This document shows, in pieces, positions 38,073 through 51,300 of a DNA stretch of 64,000 bases. A model generated the notes under the pieces. That model made no database searches, was not told the DNA's origin, and saw nothing but the letters and a program-made list of their open reading frames with translations. Numbering within the stretch: the first letter of the stretch is position 1; each line of letters begins with the position of its first letter. This DNA is from Monarcha castaneiventris obscurior (Eukaryota; Chordata; Aves; Passeriformes; Monarchidae): assembly GCA_026261815.1 (NCBI GenBank), contig JAMPIT010000230.1:7873001-7937000 (forward strand), read 5' to 3'. Made by a program: the position numbers and the translations under genes.

Positions 38073-41000
38073 ATTTCTTTCCTCCCCTCAGTGGACCAAA
38101 AGGATGAAATCCCATCAGCTTTGCTTCTGAGGAGTGTGGAAGGAGACAGGGCTGTGCTTGTGTGCACCAGTGCCCTTTACCTTCCCTTCCTTTCCTCAAT
38201 GTGGGCTTTGGAAATCCAGAGAGGAAGGAGGGTCAGGCAGCCCAGCCCCCTGAATGCTTCACCCCCATATCATATCCTTGAAGATATTTTTTTAAAATCT
38301 AAATTGATAGTGGCAGAATCAAAGTTATTTGAGGATTCTTTCCTTTCATGTGAATTTCAATACTATTTTTCTCCTCAGAAAGAGACCTTACACATAATTC
38401 TTCATTTTAAAGCAGGACTGAACTGCACTTTCCTGCCACGTCCTGACTGCAAATATCTGTGTTTCTCTAATAAATGCTATGCCACTGATATCTGAGCGTT
38501 AAGTAAATTGACAGTCTAAGATGCTAGTAAGATGCTTAATTGCAGTGAGAAAGAATGAAATCCTGACTATGAATTTTGGCAGATAAGCGCAGGAGAAACT
38601 TTATTTTTTGTGGGATTTTTTTTTTTTTTAAACCTTTGGTGTACTTGCATCTAAAACCATCTTCCTTTGTGTTTTACTAGGTCAGTAAAGTGAAAGCAAT
38701 GGTTGCCAAGCCTTAATTCGCCAAAGAAATTTCTTCCTTTAGGATGAGATGCACTCTTGGTATTGATATTGGGACAACTTCCAGTTTGCCTTATCACAGA
38801 GCAGAATGAAAGCCTGACCTTGCCAACTCCTTGCTTGACACACTTAGGAAACAGAAGTGCCTATTTTTAATTTCCATGTTTTATGCTAATTATTATACCC
38901 ATCCTTGTGCCCAATGCAATTATATGTGACACAGAGCCAGGGCCTTGTCTGCATCCAGGTTTTGAGAGGTGTTTCAATCAGAAAAATACTTTGAACAGCA
39001 GGAATGGAAAACTAAATCCAGAGACAGTAAATGTTCAGGGAGGTAAAAAGGCTCAGTGTCTGAGAAGAGATGGGAACCAGAGTAACCAGTGGGCATGGTT
39101 ACTGCAGTACTTCACCAACAGCTTCTTCAGCTGGTGAGAAATGAGGGACTCAATTCCCTTCCCATTTGGGTCATTTTCCTGTGGAAGTGCCTAAAACTGC
39201 TGATATGAGAGGGGTGTTTTCTCCCCTTCTTTCTGAGCCACCAAACAGCTAGGAGGATGGAATTAGGTTAGACAATAACAGCAGTGTATGTGCATGTGCA
39301 GGTTGAGGTGCTCACCTCCAAAAGTGAAGCTCTGGTTCTGCACTTACTCCCTGCTGGTGCATGCATTTCTCCCTGTTTTTTTATGCAAAATATACAATCT
39401 GGCCTAGAGATTTGTCCTTGGTTCTTCCTACCCTGTGAAAGGCTACAGGACTGTACCCCATCTTGTATTTTCTAAGTAACCTATCTTCACCTACTTTCTG
39501 TTCCTTAGCACTGATTTAATAGAAACAATGGAGAAACACTCAGTGTTGCTGTTGTAGGGGGAGTGCTCGCAGTGCCTAAACCCACATTTTAAGAGAAGTT
39601 ATGGCTCTGGTGGAGTCAGAGTTTTAACTGCAAAACCTCAAATGTCCTTTGAGCTGGAATTTGGAAACCTAAGTCTCTTGAGCTGCAGGAATATGAGATT
39701 ATGCCCATTATAGGTGCACATTACAAAATCCAGGAATAGAGTTGCAGCTGTGGAAAAGGGATAGCCTTAAGGGATTCAAAATTATTTAGAGAGAATCTGA
39801 AGATTATTGGTTTAGGGTTTATAAGCAGAGGAAAACAGGGTTCTGAGAAAGAGTGACATAGTTCCTAACTACATATCTATTTACCTATTTTAAAGTATTT
39901 TGAGAAAAACTGTCATCTACCAGTGATTTGTCAACCTTGGCATACGTAAGAAGTCAATAATGTTTACAAGAATGTCAAATGACTTTGTGTCATGTCCTTA
40001 AGAGCATCAGGCAGCAGTAGGTGAAGAACCTGATGACATCAAAAGGATGTCAGCAGTTTGGGCACCCAGTTTTGATTTCAGAAGTTTCAATTCTCATTGA
40101 ATCTCACTGGGACCAGGCTTTTAGAATCCATCTAACTATGCAAATGGGATCAAGAGAGCCTAAATTACTCCTGTACCTCTCTTCTTGAAGGAGCTGCTCT
40201 GGACATTCATCTGTAAATCATTCACATTTTCTCTACTGGTTTGGCTACTTGAGTGCAGCATGGGATGGAGCAGAGTGATACTCTGCATATGGCCTGAGTG
40301 TTCTGCTATGTCGTCCTGCTTTGCAACTTTCCTATTTATACTAAGGATTAGAAATCAATTGGCCATCAGCATTTCTGATTGTACTTAAACGTCAGGCTTT
40401 TTGAATCTTAATGTGACTGTAAAGATCCACAGAGACATATTGCCAACTTTACCTTTTTCTGTTATTCCACTTAGCAATGATTAAGATCCATTCCATGAGA
40501 TACAGATGATAATTTCTCATCTTTTATCACAGCATGAAATTGCTATTTAGGGCTCTTTTGTCCAGTTCATCTTTATTTCATACAAGATAACTGAGAAGAC
40601 CTCCTAATTTGCTTTTAACATCAAAATGATTGTCAGCCTTAAAAAAAAAATAATATAGAAGAGAGAAAATTGACGCAGAAATCAACTCATAACCTTTTTC
40701 TATGAATGTTACACAGCTGTGAAAAGGACTGAACTTTCTTAATGCTTCATTTTTAACAGAAAGCATGACAAAAAGTTCCTATCAGTATTTAAACTGCTAA
40801 GATTTGTCAAACACAAATGGGAAAATTGTGTTTAAGTAGCAGTTTCATTTTGTCCCTAATGATTATGGGAGGGTTTTTTTTGCAAAGAGGCCCTCAGCAA
40901 TAATAGATCATCTCTTTACTGAGTGACAGGAATTCTTTACTGTGCCTGGTGATTTCAGGTAGAGCAGAGGCCAAACTCTCTCTGTGGTGCAAATAAAGAG

Positions 41001-44000
41001 TGTGAATGCCACCAGCCTCTAGATCACAGCACTCAGTGCGCAGCTCAAACCTCCCACCCTGCTCTTCCCTGCCCTGGGATTTCCTATCCCGCAGCTCCAG
41101 GGGACAACCAGCACTGCCACACTCTCACACAATGCCCTGTGTGCTGGTAAAGGTGGCTGCCCTGCCTGGTGACCCGTGGTGGGACCACAGGGGCTCCTCC
41201 TGTCACCCCAGAACCTGCGACTCTGGGCATTGGGCCTGGAGGTACCTGAGAGTGCTATGGTTTTGCATTTGCTGCCTTCTGTTAGAAAATAATAGCTTGC
41301 TTGCCCTTCATTTTTTCCAATGTATCAACTGACACAACAACAACAACATTAAAAACTACTTCTCCCTGAAAACTTTTCAATAGAAAGATACAGCAAACCA
41401 GTGAGTCAAAGTAAGACATCCAAACTGCACCTGAGAGACAGAAGGATGGGGAGCTTGTGGGTCATCTTTCCCCGACAACAAGAAACATCAAGAAACAGCT
41501 GCTGTTGAAATGAAATATTGGTTGATCCTGGCCAAGAGCCAAACACCCACACAGCCTCTCGCTCATTCCACTCGCCTGTGGGACTGGGAAGAAACAGAAG
41601 GAAGGCAAGACTAATGGATTGATATAATGATAGTTCATGGTTGCTTGGCAAGACAAATGCCATAAACCCAATTATCTCTCCCTTCCACTCTCCCCATATT
41701 TTTACTGCTGAGCACAGTGTCCTGTGGCAAGAAATACTGCTTCCATCAGCTGAGGACTCTTGTCGTGGCTATGTCCCCTCTCAGCCTCTTGCTCACCTCC
41801 AGCTTACATGTTGGCAATGGGGATAGGAGAGAGAGATAAAGTCTTGACACTTTGCAAGCACAGTCCAGCAATAGCCAAAATGTTGGTGTTAGCAACAGCG
41901 TTTTAGCCACAAATGCAAAACATGATGAGGGAAGTTAACTCCTTGCATCACACGCCTGTTGTGAGCTGATGGTCTGTGTTTGACATGGTGTTATCCAGAA
42001 TGTCTTTTCCACAGGTGAACTGATGTTCTTAATTCACCATGTGTGAATTCATCATATCTTCAGAGAAATCAACAGGTCTACTGTGGATAGTCAATGTGCA
42101 GTAAAACTTAGGTCCTCATACAAATATTATGCTACAATAACAAGTATACTTATTGTTCTACTTGAAGATACTCTCTGGATTATAGCTTGCTGTATGTGGA
42201 AGATTTGAATGCATGGTCTTACTTGTTAAACAATTTTTCTTAGAGTAAATCAAACAATTTTTGATAGAACAATCTTCTCTGAATGTGTTTCATCAGAATT
42301 AGAACATGTTAAGAGGACTGGCAGATTTCAAACACATTATAACATTATACATTAAAACTATTAAATAATTGACTTAAACTCTTCAATCTTTTGAAACATT
42401 TAGTTCAAGATCAGTTATGCGAGTTTTTTAGTTATTATTATATTCAATATTATATTACATCCGAAAAGATCACATCAGCTGGTATCTAGTGTGGTAAATT
42501 GCTCCTGCCTAGGCCAATATTTTCAAGATTATCTTACTGTCCGCTAATCAAATGATTTGAAAACTTATTTTCACAAAAATGCATGGAGATTTTAACTATC
42601 ATCACAATTCAGAGCAAAGCATTTCTAAATGCTTTGGACTGCCTGTTTCACTGACTAGAAATGTATTACTGCAGAACATTCTCAGTCCATCAATAACATA
42701 ATTTTCCACATTTTTTTCTTTCTTATACATTGGAATTTGCCCCGGGTGCTCCAGCATAAGTCAATTACAGTGCCCAAATGTAGCTCTCTTTGGTTTCCCT
42801 GGGAAATTGAAATGACAGAAAAAAAGTTCGAGTTCAGAAAAAGAAAACCAATCTAGCACACTTCTTTTTTTGTCTGTAGAGATCTTGCATTATCTTAACA
42901 GCAGTTATCACAGAATCAAATTGTGCTTTTTACCAGCTTTGCTTGAAAACTGTACAAGCACAGATAAATCTGCTTCTAGTCAGGATGACATTAAATTGAA
43001 ATGAAGGTAAAAACAAATCAGTTTTTTCACTTATGGTACTGAATGCGACAAGACATTTCCAGATTTGTTTTTGTTGATGTCATTAGTAAATTGTTTGCAG
43101 AGATTTAAGATGGCTTCTGCCAAATTTTTTTGTTAGAAACACAGGGAATTGATACTCATTTGAGTGCTTGATGTGGAAAACCTGCCTGTGCCATCTTTGA
43201 AAAGTGTGTGTTGAGGTCCTTGCTACTTCTGGGAATGATGGTGAAGAAGAGACCACAAATCTACAACTTTAATACAAAAAATAATGACAGAAATGGCAGA
43301 TGATTCATCTTGCCTTGTTTGGCTGTGATTCTAGTGCTGGAAAGAATTCAAATCTTCCTGGAGAATGTACTAACATAAGGCTGTTTCTAGCTTTGCATCT
43401 TCTGTGAATCACCTTATATCTGCAAGTTTCTTTTCTGGGTTCCACAAAACCAGTGAGATATTGACAAATTGGATGGCTGACAGATTAAACAAATTCATAA
43501 GAGGGAATTCAGAATTGAAAAAGAAGCCTTGAGGGAAATAGTTTGTGAACATAAGTAAAATTATACTTTGTCTTAATGCTGACTAAGATGAAATACGAAA
43601 CACAAATTTGTAAAATCCCACTAAGGGCACGGGAGCCATTAAAAGAAGCAAACAGCATAAGGACACTTTCAAACCTTCCCCAAAGAAGAGATATAGACAT
43701 CCCCAACTGCCCAGAAAGGCTAAGAAAGTCTGGAAGTTCCCTGTCCTTCCCCTAGCATTGCATGCACTCAGCAGCCATGACTTTGGGAATTATGACTCCT
43801 TCCAGTGGCTGTTCTCCTATGGTGGGGGACTTCAATCTGCTTCTTTGGACATGTAGAAATAAGACTGCAGTGGTTCAATCATGCTTTATAAAGCTGGTCC
43901 AGACCTGGGCTAAAGAATGCAGAAGTAGCTCCTTGGCAAAGTAGAGTGGGATGAAATTCCTACAGGCATTTCTTACAATTTGTACACTGAGTAAGTGTAA

Positions 44001-45221
44001 TCTCCCCTGTCCTCTCCCCCAAAATGTGGTTAAAGCAACAGTTCTTGGTTCCTGTAGCTTAGTTTCTTATAAAAAGTATATTTAAACATTCTTCATTGTG
44101 CTTCTGCTTGGAAAGAGCTCCTCTAAATAAACTACAGCACTTTGTTTAAATGTGATGAGAGCCCTAGTCAAGAAATCTGACAATGACAAGGAAGCTGGTA
44201 TGCTGAGTCTAGTGTGCATCTTTCACATCCCAAAGTCAATCACACTTCCTTTTTATTTTCCTTCATCCTGAATATGATTACTTATTCTTTTCACATCAGA
44301 AAGGAGATGCTCAGCACAGAAATCTTATCTGCATTTAGGCTCTGTGGTTGGAAAAGTTCCATCAAAAAATCCTGTCTCCATCCTGCTGTCTCGCAATATT
44401 CACAACTGTCCCTATCAAATCTAGCTAATGCAATTGTTGAAAGGAAGGAGTAAGACAAGCCTGGATGAATTATATATGCCTTTCCCCTCTGAGCTTATCC
44501 TCTCATTTCTGTACTGGACCCACTGCTCCATGTGTCAGAGTGAGAATGAAGTTTATGGAAGCATCTCCACTGCTGACATCCTCATAAATACCGAGGCGCC
44601 CCAACAGAGGGGTGCTTGCAAAGAAAGAAAGACCATCTATGCAACAGTTTCATCAAAGCACTAAAGATTTCCAGATAGTATGTGTCAGTCAGTTGTCTTA
44701 ACAGGAGTGAATACCAAATTTTGGCCCTGCTGGTAAACATAAATATTTCCCATGGCTAGAGAAGAGCAGAACTAAAATTTCACATGCTCTGGGTTTGGTT
44801 CTTTTGACTGGAAAGGACATTTACTTCTGTTGCCAGTCTAAAGCAAAGTTTATGGTAGCCTTGTACAACAAGAACTTGGTGTTTCCAAGACCTAAGAAAG
44901 TATTTAATAAATTATACTACTTTTATTGATAACTAACTCTCTCCCCCATCTGTAAGGAAATGAAAAATCAGAGAGGTTCGCATTTTGTCCTTTAAACAAA
45001 GAAACATAGCAACATATTTATGAATAAATCTTCAACTCTGTTGCCAATATTTTTTGTGTGAACTTACTTGAGGTGTAAATATTTAATGCTTCTTTTCACT
45101 GCATTACTATTTATTTTTCTGTGTGGGAGTAAAGTCATCCTTCAGTATTGTGAACCAGGTAAATAATGTATTACTTAGTCATGAAAAATGCCAGAGGAAA
45201 ATAAATGAGAGGATATCTTAC

Positions 45222-45336
45222 CTTTGGTCATCACAATGCCTGCAAGAGTTTTGTGGCGTGCATGCATGGAAGTGAAATTGTCTGTCAGTTCCTGGAACTT
45301 CTGTGCAACCATTTGGTATACGGAGTCAGCAAAATC
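45222..45336 (-). CDS. ADARB2: ADARB2 coding exon, start of the deaminase domain
   Basis: This 115-bp exon starts in phase 0 after a good acceptor (pyrimidine-rich ctgtctctttcag) and ends with one base of a glycine codon before the donor gtaaga. It encodes 38 complete codons beginning Asp-Phe-Ala-Asp and ending Ile-Val-Met-Thr-Lys. It contains the [12 protein letters not shown] segment and an HARHK motif followed by LAGIVMT, the conserved entry into the ADAR deaminase fold, ahead of the zinc site. The length equals that of the corresponding ADARB1 exon as I recall it. The split Gly codon is completed by the exon at 29655. The open frame continues into both introns, but those extensions are not coding. 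The Met-His in SMHARHK differs from the Pro-His of ADARB1. There is no frameshift or stop. Identification as an ADAR exon is very secure; ADARB2 over ADARB1 rests on the downstream exons. Confidence 0.95.
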
Positions 45337-47529
45337 CTGAAAGAGACAGTCAGAAAGAATTTTTTCACTTCTTTGATTGAGGAACCTGGGCATTTCTGCA
45401 GATTAGTCACTTGATGTCAGCTGCTGAGAGATCCACTTTAGAATTAAGCACCATCTATCTGAGCAAAGATAAAATGAGTATCCCTCATTCGACTTCCTAC
45501 ATCATCCTCAGAAATGGCAAAACTAACTGCATGAAAGCTAAGACACCCATATTGACCAGGACTGGGGATAAAGGGAGAAGATTTCAAGGCTGAACTTTTT
45601 TCCTGTCTCTTAAGACATTGGTCCAGGACCAGTTCACAGGAACTTAAAACACTTTATTATAGCAAGCTAAAGAGGTGTACATGTCCTACAAAACTACTTA
45701 TTCCTCTGAGCCCACTGAAAATTTCCATGAGCCCCCTGAAGACTGAGAGCTGACTTTGAGGCCTGATTTATTGGTAAAAGCCACCTATTTCTGCATTCAA
45801 AGTGAGCTTTTAATGACTCACAGCTACTGAGGCAAAGTGATCAGCTCAGGAATCTGTCAGAGGAGCACCATGATCTGTCCTGCATCTACCTTGACAGCCA
45901 CTGGGATGATGGGGTATCTCTGCTTGCATATCCTACCAGAGATGTTGCTTGCAGTTGATGGGTGTACAGTAGTCTGGGAGGAACTGGTCTGCCATGTCTC
46001 TTCCTGAGCATGGCACCTTTTTTTGGAAGGTCAAATTTTCCCATGGACTGGGCACTGGAGACTGTGTGGTCTGAACTCTCAGGTATGAGTGAGTCCAATC
46101 ACCAGCGAGAGCCTTGGGAAGCTGGTAACTAAAACAGCTAAAAAGGTCTAAAAAGTGAATTCTTCAGATGGATAAGCATAAACCTAAACCAGCTCTTGTG
46201 CTCCTGAGAACACCACGACCTGGAATGATTCCCTGCTGCAATGTTTGGTATCTTTTCATTTACTTAATCTCTGCACTTTGTTTTGCACTGAGCCTCTCAA
46301 GCATACATTAGAGATAAGTCAGTGGAACACTCTTTGTGAGCATGACTTGTTCTTAAAGTGCTTTGCAAGTCTGAACATAAAAAAGTAACATCTGAAGGAT
46401 TTTTTTTTCAGCCATATGATTTCTTATACGGAACCAAGCTGTAACTACAAATCCTTCTGGAAGCAGCTCCCGGGAGCTGGAGCTTACTCTGGGGTGCTGA
46501 CAGAGACCTCCTGCCATTCTGAAATCTGGTTAACCCCAGGTTATTGTGCCTTTGCTAGGAAAAGTGGCTCAACCAAACAATTCCATTTTTACTTCTGGTG
46601 TTGGGATATGCTACCCGGAGGGGGTTCTGGTAAAACAAGCCCCCTTTAATTCACCTGGTTTCATTAAATGTGCTCATGGCACACATGGAGGAGAGGCTGA
46701 GTCTGATACAGAACTTCCCTCATCCTGAAATATCCATAGCCACATGGAAAGAAGGAAATGTATTTAAGAAGATCATATTCATTCTTTTCCTCCCCAAACT
46801 GTTAATGGTGATGAGAATATGTTGGTTAAAAACAGTATTTTAAACTGGGAGAACACACAGCTATTTTTCAGAGGAAAGCAGGTTCTAACTCACAAATACC
46901 AGTAATGCTACTGCCATTAAGTGCCTCTGCAGGCTGTACACCATATGTTTCTACAGTTTGTTGTGGAAATTCAGCTTAATTTTAAAACATTATTATGGCA
47001 AGTATAAAAAAATCTAATTAAATAAAACATAACAACAATTAGAGAAACCTCTTTTCATAAAACCCAGAATACTTTTCCTGTGTACAATCCTTGTGAGTGA
47101 CTGCAATTTGCTCAAATACATAGAAGACAGGATTTCTTTGACACAATAATTTTTCTTTGTTTTGCTAAACCTAGCTTTCCAAGGTACCGTTCTGGGAACA
47201 AACCATTTGCCCAAAAAGCAGTTTAATATAACACAGAATAAAATATGCTGTCTTATTGCAGAAGAAGAAAAGAGTCATATAAAGCCTTTCTGGGAGATGC
47301 ATGCAAAATTCTACACTAGAATTAGATGAAAACTAAGAAAAATTATCAAGAACAGTTTGACAGCTCCTAAATGGAATTTCACTTTCATTGCATTTAAACC
47401 TCTTCTAATCTAATTGTCCACAACCACCATGTGAGCGAGGTACTGCTCATACAGTGCTTCTGAAGGATGAATTTTGGGTCAATTCTCATTTGTCAAGCAT
47501 CAAGGCACCCTTGCGATATAAACGCAATT

Positions 47530-47645
47530 ATAGTCGCTTTACAGATGAATGAGCGAAGGCACTAAAAAGGGTGAGGGACTGGTCCAGGGGAATAGCACGG
47601 AGCCAGGTGTTCTGATTTCCTGATGCTCTGGTTAAGTGCTCAGTG
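47530..47645 (-). repeat. MIR/L2-like ancient SINE relic
   Basis: The reverse-complement MIR/L2 pattern on the plus strand reads 'cgctttacagatgaatgagc', 'gaaggcactaaaaagggtga', 'gggactggtccaggggaata', 'gcacggagccaggtgttctg' and 'atttcctgatgctctggtta'. Compare 'ttacagatgaggaaactgag ... gtgacttgcccaaggtcaca ... cccaggtgtcctgac ... gtgctctaacca'. It is the longest ordered match of this kind in the window. Confidence 0.65.
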
Positions 47646-48089
47646 CTGGAACACTGCCTGTCTTTCATAATATGAAAGTTTCTCAACTTGTTTTCCCTGC
47701 TGAAGAGTGACTTCATCCATAACAGAAAACTAAAGTGTATTTGCAGACTGATATAACTGGGCCCCATATGGTGGACTGAAAATCTGATCAGCTTTATTTA
47801 GACTAGAAAGACAGAGAAGAGGGGAAAAAAGAGTATCTCAATAAACATATCTGCATCATAATTTAAAAAAAGAATCAAATCATAAATTTCATCTGCTGCA
47901 GCATTGCAGTCCAATCCATGCCTGCATTTCTAGAGTACCCTCCAAATCTGCATCCCAGGGCATTTTGCGCTCATTAAGAGTTAATTAGCTCAGAGGCACA
48001 TACAATTCCTAACAGAATAATTTTAAAAATGCTAAACAGAACAAATAACTTTTAACTTTGGATTTAGAAATTCCCCATAGTCAGAGCTT

Positions 48090-48390
48090 TCTTTACTTCA
48101 TTTGGCAGTAGGTTCCAAAGCCAGAGAGCAAAGAGACTCACTAAAGGCAAAATAACGACATGACTTCAGATAACATTTAAGGACGATAAGAAATTCGGCA
48201 TTTGCTGATCTCAAGGAGTGACCTGGGACATTAAAGAACAGCAAATCCATTAAATATGAAGCCTCTTAGCTAGAATAAGTCAGGCGAACATTTTTTTGTC
48301 TTGAATCCATTGCCTAAAAGGATGCCAGTGAAACTAATGGAAACAAAAGAGTAACACATGAATACATGTAGGATGCTGGAAAAACAACGA
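48090..48390 (+). repeat. Possible very old interspersed repeat, family unknown
   Basis: The wording 'tttggcagtaggttccaaag', 'tgaatccattgcctaaaagg' and 'atgccagtgaaactaatgg' is reminiscent of a widespread amniote repeat with a 'gggcagtgtgttccacagc ... ggaagccaatg' layout. This is a pattern impression only, with no family name I can defend. Confidence 0.25.
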
Positions 48391-51300
48391 GGAAGAGTGT
48401 CTAATCTGAGAGGTCATTTCCAGGATATCATATTGCTCTAAATTTCCAAATGGATATTCCAAAGTAAAATGGAAAGGAGGAAAAAGAGTAGTTTATTTTT
48501 TCAGATGGAGCAAACTAAGGAAGAGGTGCATGGCTCAGCACTGTAAGAGATTTGATACCCTGAAGATTGATCCTCGTGGTGCAGCATTAATTTCAGAGCC
48601 TTGAATACTCTGGCCCTGTATGTCGGCCCAGCAGCAGAGCTGGGCGTGGCACTGGGTTCCTCACCTCTACCCAACCATGCAGCTCCCTGCCTTCCCTCTA
48701 GCACACACCAGAGCAGCTCTTTGGCTTGACCTAGATCTGTGAAATGAAATCAGTGACAGCATTTCTGCCTATTTGGAACTTTTAGACTGGTTCTCAATGC
48801 TTCTATGAAACCTGAACTGGTTACAAACATATCTAAGGCACACAAAACAGATTGGGTGGAGATAAGAGTTGCTACATTTACCCCTGCTCTGTTTAGAACC
48901 ACAGATTTCATTCCAGATATTTTCTAGCTTTACTTTTAAACAATATTCTTAGACTATTAAAAGATACATATCCAGATGGTTATTCCTGAGGGGATATAAA
49001 CCAGAAAAATCCAACTATTTATGGCTATTGTGAGTCTTGTTGAACTTTTAGGATCCAGGCTAGACCATATTATCTGCCATCAGAAGTAAATTATAAACCA
49101 TATGCAAAAGAAACGGTTCTTTTCTTCTATCAAAACAATCTCAGAGAAAAGTTGTGTTTGGTGATACCACAGCTCCTACTGCCAGATATGAGTGAAAATA
49201 AAAGTCTCCATCTGGAGTAAATACGAGAGCCAAATACATCTTGGCAGCTTCTGAACAGCTATCAGGTTAGTAGAAGAAAAAGGGAAAATTTCTGAAGATG
49301 AGGTAAAAATAAGAGTAGAAACTTAGCTTGTGAAAGAGAAATCCAGTGCCATTAACAGACGTGCATGCAATTGCTCTGATCATGTAATGGCAGAGAAATT
49401 GCAGCTTGGGGCAGGGGGACAGGGGTGAAAAATAATATATGGACAGTCAGATCTCTGAAAAGTTTTTCCAATATACATGGGAGAATAAATGGTGAAATGC
49501 TCCTTGAGTGCTGAACTTAGGAGGGACTTATGCTTAGGGGTTTAATCCCTTTGGAACACTGGGGTCTGGTACAAACCACCACTGAAGCCAGTGGGAGTAT
49601 TCCTGACTCTTAGATGTTCCAGACAAGGCTCAAGTGGCAGGGATGGGAGCTCAAGCATGCTCATACCCTGGCCAGGCAGGGTGAACTCAGTCACTCTGGC
49701 TTTGGGTGGATGTTGGGAGTAAAAAAACACGACTCTGGGGAAGAACTGACCTTCAAGGTGCCGAGTTTTTTTAAAATCTTCTGCTTTGATTTGCCTGCTA
49801 TCAAAATCTTTTCATAGGTCCTCACACGTATTCTTCGGTATAAAAAATAATTGTGTCAGGGACAAATGTCAGTCTTGTGAATACAGTGAGTGATACAAGT
49901 CAGGCAAAGAGGACTGCTTGACCCCTATCCAGGGGAAGACCTGCCCTTGGTTACACTCAAACCTTGAACATTGACTAAATGCCCACTATCTCTGATGGAA
50001 GCAAGTTTCTTGCTCAGGCAGTTGGCAGAAGAAAGAAAACATAATGCTAAATTGTTCACTGAGAGATCCTGCAGTACTTAATGAGCTGTATTTTAACATA
50101 TACAAAGAGTCTGAAAAAATGAAAAATAGATGTCATTACTATTAAAACTGCACTGTGTTGTCTGAAGTATTCATCTATCCTTGATTACTATATCAAATTA
50201 CTTGTGTTATTCACAAAGGAAAATCAAACTTTAGATCACACCATTACAGAACCAAAAACTTTTAGGGATTTCTCTGCACTAATATTTCAAATGGTATAAA
50301 TAATTAAATGTGTTCAAGTTTGCAATGGGAGTCTTCAGGGTAAAACTGACATTCAACAGGAATAGTAAGGATATTAAAATCAATAGATTATAAAGGAGAA
50401 AGCCTTTAGTAAACATTTTCTATTGAAATCCTGTCTTAGGGTTTATAGGGTTGAAATATCAAAAAGGTTAGATTTGCATATGGATGGGAAGAAATATTCT
50501 GCTATACAGATATCACTAAGGGCTCTGTTTTTGCTGTCTCCCAAGTACTTTATTTCCAGAATCTCACTGACATTTGGGGGCTAAATGTTGAACACGATGA
50601 ATGGGGATCAGGTTGAATTAAGATCACAACTCTCTTCACAGATGAAAGGAGATGCACACCTATTTCTTTTCACTGTCTGAGGGGGAAACACACACTCATT
50701 GACAGGGAGAGTTTGTTTTTCCTGCAGGGAACTCTTGCTGTCTAAATGGGAGGGGAGGAAAACACAGCACAGTGAAGATCAGTCCTGAGGAGCTGCTCCT
50801 GGTCAGGCTGTATAGCAAATCACTACACAACACATTTTTTCCCTAGGCTTGTAAATAAGTTTGCTGTAGTTAGTTGGAGATTCATTGATAAGTGATTGTA
50901 CCCTCGAGTCAGTGAATTAGTCAGGCTCTTCCCAGGTACTACATCATCTTCAAGATGCAGCCTTGAGAAGAGAAATAGCTGAGGGTTGTGGGTTGCCCTC
51001 CATCATCAGTCTTATGGTATCAATTTAGTGCCAGGGGCTCCCCCAGCACAGTGGAGAGGGCTGAACAAGGACCTAAAGGAATGGAGAGGCAGGATGACCT
51101 ATGGAAGGAAGGAAGGAGGGCAGCTGGTCACAGGCAGGGGGCTGCAAGCTGTGCTTATTCCTCGCCCTCCTTCCTGGTGGCCTGGGTGCAAAACACTTGC
51201 TTTGCCATGAGTCCTCCTTATCCAGAGATAAAAAAGGACAACTTTTACCCACCTTTCAGGAAAACTATGAGTCAAATGGCACTGTCAGTGATGAGACTCT

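Larger units (their letters stand above)
29656..45221 (-). other. ADARB2: ADARB2 intron, 15,566 bp
   Basis: This is the complete intron between the exons at 45336-45222 and 29655-29487, with donor gtaaga and acceptor ttcctacag. It interrupts a Gly codon after its first base. The only convincing interspersed repeat is the forward CR1 3' end at about 37880-38072. A short ACAGC tandem lies at 30634, and a GC-richer stretch at about 41000-41250. The stretch 41900-43200 is AT-rich and free of recognisable repeats. Confidence 0.9.

Noticed and set aside
38091..38495. 134-codon plus-strand frame next to the CR1 end
   Set aside because: No motif and no match to a CR1 protein; it starts just past the CR1 3' tail, where no coding is expected.
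44050..44130. Mitochondrial tRNA-Phe-like start ('cctgtagcttagtt'), possible nuclear mitochondrial insert
   Set aside because: The match covers about 14 bases; no cloverleaf arms or neighbouring 12S rRNA sequence follow.
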